Shown in pieces: positions 15,701 to 18,251 of a DNA stretch of 18,251 bases. Position 1 is the stretch's first letter, and every line of letters begins with the position of its first letter. A program made the translations under genes and the position numbers. The DNA comes from Lewinella sp039816955 (GTDB lineage Bacteria > Bacteroidota > Bacteroidia > Chitinophagales > Saprospiraceae), in assembly GCA_039816955.1 (NCBI GenBank), contig JBCBWU010000143.1, positions 1 to 18,251 on the forward strand. Direction: 5' to 3'. The notes below the pieces were generated by a model that had not been told where the DNA came from, did no database searches, and saw nothing but the letters and a program-made list of their open reading frames with translations.

Positions 15701-17989
15701 ACGACCTTTAATCTATTAGGCGATCCAAATCCTGATCCCGCATTACCAACGGTAGAAGAGGGTTGTGGAACGCTCACCTTGACGAGTAACGATGTAATCA
15801 CTGATGTAGGATGCACCCGTACCATAACGCGTACCTATACCATTACCGATCAAAATGGCGACAGTGATGATTGCGCGCAAACCTTCACCTTCACAATGGA
15901 TACGGACATGCCAATGTTCGTAGAAGCGCTTCCGGAGGATGTTACAGTAGAATGTGATGCAGTACCGGCAGCCGCTGTACTGACGGCAACCGATAACTGT
16001 ACCTCAATAGAAGAAGTATTGTTTATCAACGAACTTCACTACGATAATGCCGGTACTGATGCTGGCGAGTTTGTGGAAATTGTGGGGACGGCTGGTATTG
16101 ATCTATCCAACTACGAAGTATACGCTTACGAAGGGTTTGATGGTGATTTTGACGCTGTAGAACAACTATCGGGAACAATCCCTGATGAAGGTAATGGCTT
16201 TGGTGCGCTAGCGTTCACACGTACTGAACTACCAACAGGCTTCTTTGAAAATGGCCCAACGGAAGGAATCGCCCTGGTTGAGATAGCAAGTGGAACTGTA
16301 ATAGATTTTATTTCTTACGAGGGAACCGTCACGGCTACGAACGGACCAGCCGACGGCCTGACAAGTACCGATTTTGGTACAGAGCCAAGTAACACAGCCG
16401 TTGGTGAATCATTACAACGCACGGGTACCGGCTGTGATGCAAGCAGCTTTAGCATTAGCGGCCCCTCTGCCGATTCTCCTGGATTGATTAACACAGGTCA
16501 GGTTTTTGATCTTACCCTTTGTCCTACGACTAACAGTGTGCTGGTCGTATTTACCGAAATGCGTACCGACGGTACATGTGCTAATGAGTACACCCTTACC
16601 AGGGTATGGACTGCAACAGATGCCTGTAATAATAGTGTTTCCCACACCCAGACGATTACCGTGGAGGACAACACTCCACCAACTTTTGTGGAGGAGTTGC
16701 CAACGGACCTTGTTCTGGAATGTGATGAAACGGTTCCTGCTGCTCCAACTTTAACCGCAATTGATAACTGTGATTTCAGCGGTATAAGCTCAGTATTATG
16801 GATCAACGAATTTCACTACGATAATACTGGCACCGACGTTGGCGAATTTGTCGAAATAGCGGGGGTAGCTGGAGTGGATTTGAGTGATTACGAAATCCTG
16901 AGTTACAATGGTGCTAATGGCTTATTAGATCAGACCGTCGCACTTAGCGGGAGTATAGATGATGAAGGCGACGGCTTTGGGGCCGTATCCTTTGCGGTAT
17001 TGGGGCTGATGAATGGCTCACCTGATGGTATTGCTTTGGTGCAAACCTCTACGGGTAACGTATTGGAGTTCCTGAGCTATGAGGGTAGCTTCACGGCAGC
17101 TGATGGTGCAGCAATGGGGATGACAAGTACCGATATTGGCGTATCTGAACCTGGCACTACCGCTATTGGCCAATCGCTCCAATTGAATGGTACCGGTAAT
17201 GATTCGGCTGACTTTAGCTGGAGCGGCCCGAGTGCAGAGTCACCTGGAGACTTGAATGCAACTCAAACGATTGCTGGTAATCTGACGGTGATGTTTAGTG
17301 AAGTAACTACGCCAGGAACTTGCCCACAAGAAATGGTGATTACTCGTACCTGGAATGTGATGGATGACTGCGGTAACCCTAATAGCCACACACAAACCAT
17401 TACCATAGAAGACACGACTTCACCAACCTTCAATGAGGCCTTGCCAGGCGACATCACAGTCGAGTGTGACGCTGTACCTACAGAAGAAACTTTGACGGCT
17501 TCTGATAATTGTGATACGGATGTACCAGTCAGTTTTAATGAGACGCGCACGGATGGACCATGTCCACAGACTTATACGCTGACCCGCGTTTGGAGTGCAA
17601 TGGACGATTGTGGCAACCCTGTTTCTCACACTCAAATTGTCAATGTAGAAGATACCACTTCACCAAGCTTCAACGAAGCTTTACCAATGGACATGACCGT
17701 CGAGTGCGATGCCGTACCAATGGCTGTGGTACTGACGGCTATGGATAACTGTGATCCAGAGGTGCCAGTGAGCTTTACCGAAGTACGCACGGATACCGAC
17801 TGCCCACAAGAATACTTGCTGGTCCGTACCTGGTCTGCGCAAGATGATTGTGGCAACCCTGTATCTCATACCCAGCGAATAGGTCACCCCAACAGGTGTA
17901 AACTACTTCACCATCTTCGACTAGCTCGATCATGTAAGTGTGATCACCACAACCCACTACCTGATCCGTGTCCATTCCGTCTACCATGA
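9719..17989 (+). CDS. Giant secreted HYR/Ig-like multidomain adhesin-like protein, 3' end broken by an inversion junction
   Basis: The frame gives 2756 residues, of which 1-2719 are native. A signal peptide (about 1-26, LSAQ) is followed by two P-domain-like repeats (28-220, 226-418), each ending in a CGCTD...SC motif. Then comes a chain of HYR/Ig-like modules with the pattern TCP-x-D ... DNC ... GTT-x-VTYT-x-TD-x-xGN ... CSF-x-VTV. Inserts in that chain are C-type-lectin-like (552-680, 772-899), reelin-like (1071-1230), unknown (about 1315-1533) and lamin-tail (2102-2261, 2361-2517). The later modules follow ALPxDxTVECDAVP ... SHTQTITVED. High Asp/Thr/Gly, low Lys and paired cysteines fit an exported, calcium-rich surface protein. 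The role is probably adhesion or ligand capture (inference). After Q2719 (codon 17873-17875) the expected TITVED is replaced by unrelated residues from inverted DNA up to the TGA at 17987. No type IX secretion C-terminal domain is therefore visible. Confidence 0.9.
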   Translation: MKYSLHLALTALLFLLISIPREELSAQCAFDNFVLFDDAGVVGNTENSACATLTYDPDVLGTATGISLELEHSWQGDLSIIVAACGETLAVMTRPGGGNCSDGSPFGSGTDIGSDGNLVTLTFSDDGTDNPDVGIASSGGDYGIGTDPCGVGTVSSFADLAAACPSGPISMEICITDHENGDDGTVSNVNLITPTANVCGCTDPDFVTYDPSATVDDNSCANSLFCALDMVSIPEVAVAVGNTDNAVCETLTYDPAVLGTATGISLELEHSYQGDLSIIVAACDETLAVISRPGGGDCSGGSPFGSGTDIGTVNTLVTLVFSDDGTDDPHEGIATSGGFYGVGTNACGVGTVSSFAELAAACPTGPISMVICIADHANGDDGVVNNLSLITPTDGICGCTDSDGENYDPSATVDNGSCIIPEPITCPANVSVSNDAGECSAVVNDLTPTVLDGIFDVEYELTGATTGSGDEDASGTTFNVGETTVTYYALDEDEEEVSCSFTVTVNDTEAPSITCPNNIEVEICEAITTVTWDESVVIPTDNCGLEDAIPGYIYAGRSGDSYFYYSEERIDATELDTEQAYLATFGGGVATIKSEADNGFATELANALNERLLIGYNDVAEEDVFVWVNGGGTGYTNWDLAEPNDNLGAEDYTELKLDGLWNDFDNGGNRVFLAELPVSAADLSITVSHESGSAFTVGTTVVTYTVTDAAGNTGNCSFEVTVVPDTESPTITCPDDVVVNTDSTLCEAVVIWDESNVIPTDNCGLEDLLPGYIFAGRSGDSYFYYSEEEIAVNTLETEQAYLATFGGGVATIKSQADNIFAAEVASSIGESLLIGYNDVAEEDTFVWVNGGGTGYTNWRSGEPNNSDDAEDYTEVNTFGEWNDVNNDEFLVFLAELPISATNLSITSLPAIGSTFAEGTTVVTYTVTDFAGNTGNCTFNVTVNDTEAPALTCPDDITAVTSDCNGITVDYTVPTATDNCSAATVVLAEGLGTGATFPIGATQEIYTATDVLGNTSSCTINVFVSDDTPPEIVNCPDDFTVSTEPGECLAVVSWTEPTVTDNCDIGSTITLSDNFDPIGTEIWSDLEGGEESTLCGAITGNAFRFAGTDDDGGQRFIETKPFNATGGGTLSFYLIIAGENDAEGCEEADSEEGVYLEYSTDGITWTTIEYYETVDDGAGDAPHLDVFDQKTETIPGLARTPFTKFRLIQKDFSNEDSDHWSIDDFEITTSSGTSIGQVSGLGNGALTGLGTNTITYQAVDAGGNATTCSFTITVEDTEGPTIDNCPTDISVDAPIGSCVVGVEWEEPTVMMDNCIAFPDLSDVLASYNSNIDNVLAVIPNRYVLGEDFENNNSFDDGGGDTYDGANFISTDLASIIDYSENTVTSSDDFGTNTAYFTSYNDGVWMLAADLANVSTYLISGNNGADGNGNAGEYVTTYTAADGVTYYAFIKQVYNANDPSINHLVLVPGNPGATHSWSTDTNDDFHQVEGLTGTTRIYHFNFYGDDEIDDGYQYTTTELDAVIEAFVTNVVGLTELPTIEQTAGPENGADFSVGTTTVTYTATDPQGATSTCSFDVTVNDVESPTALCQDVEVTLANGMATVDPSQVDNGSSDLCGTISLSLDITAFDCDDVGGDNPVVLTVDDGNGNSATCDANVTVTDEEPSLAFSTIESACVVAEPIASLGGATPIGGVYSGTGVTDDGNGETFTLDASASGTTTVTYTYTTAGGCESSTSTDIVITDCAFEVTDPCACLDNATIIDLDAGTGGDDGQFSEVVSVANPSGVLLAGQTWSVTAATGVLDAYNVPAVGTQSAGVPVATDGSVTLSYNMTSGTYELPFVHLDATGYSIEVEGPFALGNPANVVVVIGNTCQYPSPVFDPSLPDFICAAEPAITLGGNDTNGGTADAVSFTIDGNAATEFDPGALGPGIYTVVMTYDGADDGNGGVSPDGGTTPAMPGCTQTVQKEVEVGGFPPIITCPADNFDLSTGCNPIVPAAATTFNLLGDPNPDPALPTVEEGCGTLTLTSNDVITDVGCTRTITRTYTITDQNGDSDDCAQTFTFTMDTDMPMFVEALPEDVTVECDAVPAAAVLTATDNCTSIEEVLFINELHYDNAGTDAGEFVEIVGTAGIDLSNYEVYAYEGFDGDFDAVEQLSGTIPDEGNGFGALAFTRTELPTGFFENGPTEGIALVEIASGTVIDFISYEGTVTATNGPADGLTSTDFGTEPSNTAVGESLQRTGTGCDASSFSISGPSADSPGLINTGQVFDLTLCPTTNSVLVVFTEMRTDGTCANEYTLTRVWTATDACNNSVSHTQTITVEDNTPPTFVEELPTDLVLECDETVPAAPTLTAIDNCDFSGISSVLWINEFHYDNTGTDVGEFVEIAGVAGVDLSDYEILSYNGANGLLDQTVALSGSIDDEGDGFGAVSFAVLGLMNGSPDGIALVQTSTGNVLEFLSYEGSFTAADGAAMGMTSTDIGVSEPGTTAIGQSLQLNGTGNDSADFSWSGPSAESPGDLNATQTIAGNLTVMFSEVTTPGTCPQEMVITRTWNVMDDCGNPNSHTQTITIEDTTSPTFNEALPGDITVECDAVPTEETLTASDNCDTDVPVSFNETRTDGPCPQTYTLTRVWSAMDDCGNPVSHTQIVNVEDTTSPSFNEALPMDMTVECDAVPMAVVLTAMDNCDPEVPVSFTEVRTDTDCPQEYLLVRTWSAQDDCGNPVSHTQRIGHPNRCKLLHHLRLARSCKCDHHNPLPDPCPFRLP
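9800..10972 (+). repeat. Tandem duplicated P-domain-like module, 594-bp unit
   Basis: Residues 28-220 and 226-418 of the giant protein are two copies spaced exactly 198 residues apart (C28/C226, C199/C397). Each has a jelly-roll-like core (ISLELEHSWQGDLSIIVAAC, then GGG ... GSGTDIG ... FSDDGTD) resembling the proprotein-convertase P domain, in which GDL and a late F-DD motif are typical. Each closes with a CGCTDxDxxxYDPSATVDxxSC motif that is common in secreted Bacteroidota proteins. The P-domain assignment rests on pattern, not on a search. Confidence 0.6.
11252..12561 (+). repeat. Tandem duplicated HYR module with nested C-type-lectin-like domain
   Basis: Two modules (about 11252-11905 and 11906-12561) each start with an HYR half ending TDNC (D541, D761). 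Each then carries a lectin-like insert (552-680, 772-899) and resumes the HYR domain at LSIT...GTTVVTYTVTD. The inserts show the C-type lectin landmarks: GGVATIKS, LLIGYND, FVWVNGG, YTNW, EPN (642-644 and 862-864) and WND (661-663 and 881-883). EPN and WND are the Ca2+/mannose-type ligand motifs in known lectins. No cysteine is present in either insert, and the usual final Cys-Glu is replaced by LAEL. A 35-base stretch is identical in both copies (11591-11625 and 12251-12285), 660 bp apart. Confidence 0.8.
12929..13410 (+). other. Reelin-like jelly-roll domain nested in an HYR module
   Basis: Residues about 1071-1230 of the giant protein match the pattern of a reelin subrepeat: SDNFDP and EIW near the start, then LCG, GNAFRFAG, RFIETKPFN and LSFYLIIAG. 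These are followed by a cysteine-containing acidic patch, GVYLEYSTDGITW, and a closing FRLIQKDF ... HWSIDDFEI. In known reelin repeats this is a beta-sandwich. It follows D1060-N-C of the host HYR, and the host resumes with GTNTITYQAVDAGGN. The assignment rests on motif order. Confidence 0.65.
13658..14320 (+). other. Unrecognised cysteine-free domain nested in an HYR module
   Basis: Residues about 1315-1533 form an insert between D1311-N-C and the resuming host HYR (LPTIEQTAG ... GTTTVTYTATD). It begins with a helical-looking stretch (DLSDVLASYNSNIDNVLAVI), then DFENNNSFDDGGGDTYDG. Beta-rich segments follow (YVTTYTAADGVTYYAFIKQV, HLVLVPGNPGATHSWSTD, TRIYHFNFYGDDE). It contains no cysteine. 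I do not recognise the family; an extracellular beta-sandwich or ligand-binding domain is a guess. Confidence 0.6.
16022..16500 (+). other. Lamin-tail domain 1 nested in an Ig-like module
   Basis: Residues about 2102-2261 show the lamin-tail (LTD) signature: INELHYDNAGTDAGEFVEI, then GIDLSNYEVYAYEG, LSGTIPDEGNGFG, IALVE and DFISYEG, and a closing SLQRTGTG...FSISGPSADSPG. Such domains are common in secreted bacterial nucleases and adhesins. The insert sits eight residues after D2092-N-C2094 of the host module, which resumes at VVFTEMRTDGTC. Confidence 0.85.
16802..17270 (+). other. Lamin-tail domain 2 nested in an Ig-like module
   Basis: Residues about 2362-2517 repeat the lamin-tail pattern: INEFHYDNTGTDVGEFVEI, then GVDLSDYEILSYNG, LSGSIDDEGDGFG, GIALVQ, EFLSYEG and FSWSGPSAESPGDLN. 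It sits ten residues after D2349-N-C2351 of the host, which resumes at NLTVMFSEVTTPGTC. It is clearly homologous to the first lamin-tail insert but diverged, so the whole host-plus-insert module was probably duplicated. Confidence 0.85.
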
Positions 17990-18251
17990 TATTGTAGCTA
18001 TCGATACAATCATCAAAGCCGGTCACTACCATGTCTGGAGTCAGCGTTGCCGCACAGTTGTCGCCGAGCGTCACATTCACATCAGCGATACAGCCGAAGT
18101 TGAATGGTACGGCTGAGTCGTCAATTTCTACAATCGCGGTACAGTTAGATACATTACCGGCACAGTCCTCAAAGGTCATCTCTACTTCAGCTCCACCAAT
18201 CGCTCCGATCGCTAGATCAATATCATCACAGTTGAACATCGTTTGATCGAT
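17775..18251 (-). CDS. Partial Ig/HYR-like adhesin fragment, open at the right edge and cut at the inversion junction
   Basis: The minus-strand frame is open from the window edge (18251) without a true start; the ATG at 18239 is internal. It encodes the end of one HYR-like module (FEDCAGNVSNCTAIVEIDD) and most of another (FGCIADVNVTLGDNCAATLT, then GFDDCIDSY, GCGDHTYMIELVEDG and VVYTCWGD). In related secreted proteins a CWG motif is followed by a VEDK-type strand. Here the sequence changes after about 17880 to residues with no such pattern, and the frame runs on to a chance stop at 17775 inside antisense of the giant gene. Only about 17880-18251 is therefore native. It is probably another part of the same giant gene or of a paralogue. 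No matching plus-strand copy lies in the window. Confidence 0.75.
   Translation of the reverse strand: MDQTMFNCDDIDLAIGAIGGAEVEMTFEDCAGNVSNCTAIVEIDDSAVPFNFGCIADVNVTLGDNCAATLTPDMVVTGFDDCIDSYNIMVDGMDTDQVVGCGDHTYMIELVEDGEVVYTCWGDLFAGYEIQGCHNHLAQTRYGPASILVGSRYPCVLR
17876..17882. other. Inversion or chimera junction
   Basis: To the left, the plus-strand module reads ...CGNPVSHTQ up to 17875 and then loses the TITVED expected from three preceding modules. To the right, the minus-strand module reads ...TCWGD down to 17883 and then loses its continuation. Both arrays stop in mid-module within seven bases of each other and in opposite orientation, which points to a join rather than two natural gene ends. 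I see no dyad or recombinase-type site around 17860-17900. Confidence 0.75.

Noticed and set aside
17876..17989. Last 37 codons of the giant ORF as a genuine basic C-terminal tail
   Set aside because: They are the antisense of a minus-strand Ig-like module (encoding CWGD and the residues before it), not a continuation of the protein.

Overview
The window looks like chromosomal DNA of a marine or filamentous Bacteroidota of the Saprospiria/Lewinella type. The evidence is indirect but consistent. It carries two one-protein hybrid two-component systems (periplasmic propeller sensor, kinase, receiver and AraC-type output in one chain). It also carries a giant secreted, Asp/Thr/Gly-rich multidomain protein built from HYR/Ig-like modules and Gly-Cys-Thr-Asp motifs. 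Start codons lack clear Shine-Dalgarno sequences. No tRNA, rRNA, CRISPR array, transposase or phage gene was seen.

Layout. Positions 1-671 hold, on the minus strand, a small two-helix membrane protein of unknown function and a doubtful 33-codon ORF. Positions 927-4889 and 5223-9206 (both minus strand) are two tandem paralogous hybrid two-component sensor/regulators. Each has a signal peptide, a beta-propeller of Reg_prop repeats, Y_Y_Y, one membrane helix, HisKA, HATPase_c, receiver and AraC HTH. The 333-bp gap between them holds two adjacent 53-bp near-palindromes just upstream of the first sensor gene. It also holds an array of degenerate heptamers right after the stop codon of the second. 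A divergent intergenic region of about 510 bp (9207-9718) separates the second sensor gene from a giant plus-strand gene starting at 9719.

The giant protein (at least 2719 native residues) begins with a signal peptide and two P-domain-like repeats, then a chain of HYR/Ig-like modules. In six of these modules a different folded domain is nested in the same place, 2-10 residues after the host's Asp-Asn-Cys motif. The inserts are two cysteine-free C-type-lectin-like domains with EPN and WND motifs, one reelin-like jelly-roll, one unrecognised domain of about 220 residues, and two lamin-tail domains. This chassis-plus-insert design is the most striking feature of the window.

At 17876-17882 the plus-strand repeat array stops in mid-module. 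It is joined head-on to a minus-strand fragment of another Ig-like array, which runs off the right edge and is also cut in mid-module. This is an inversion junction: either a real rearrangement of an adhesin locus or an assembly/amplification chimera. The last 37 codons of the plus-strand ORF are therefore not native, and the protein's true C-terminus (expected to carry a type IX secretion signal) is not visible.

How the genes may work together (inference): the sensors detect an extracellular ligand, probably a glycan, through the periplasmic propeller and act directly on DNA. The second sensor is divergent from a secreted protein with carbohydrate-binding-like domains, so a sensing and attachment link is plausible but unproven. 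No SusC/SusD pair or glycoside hydrolase lies in the window.
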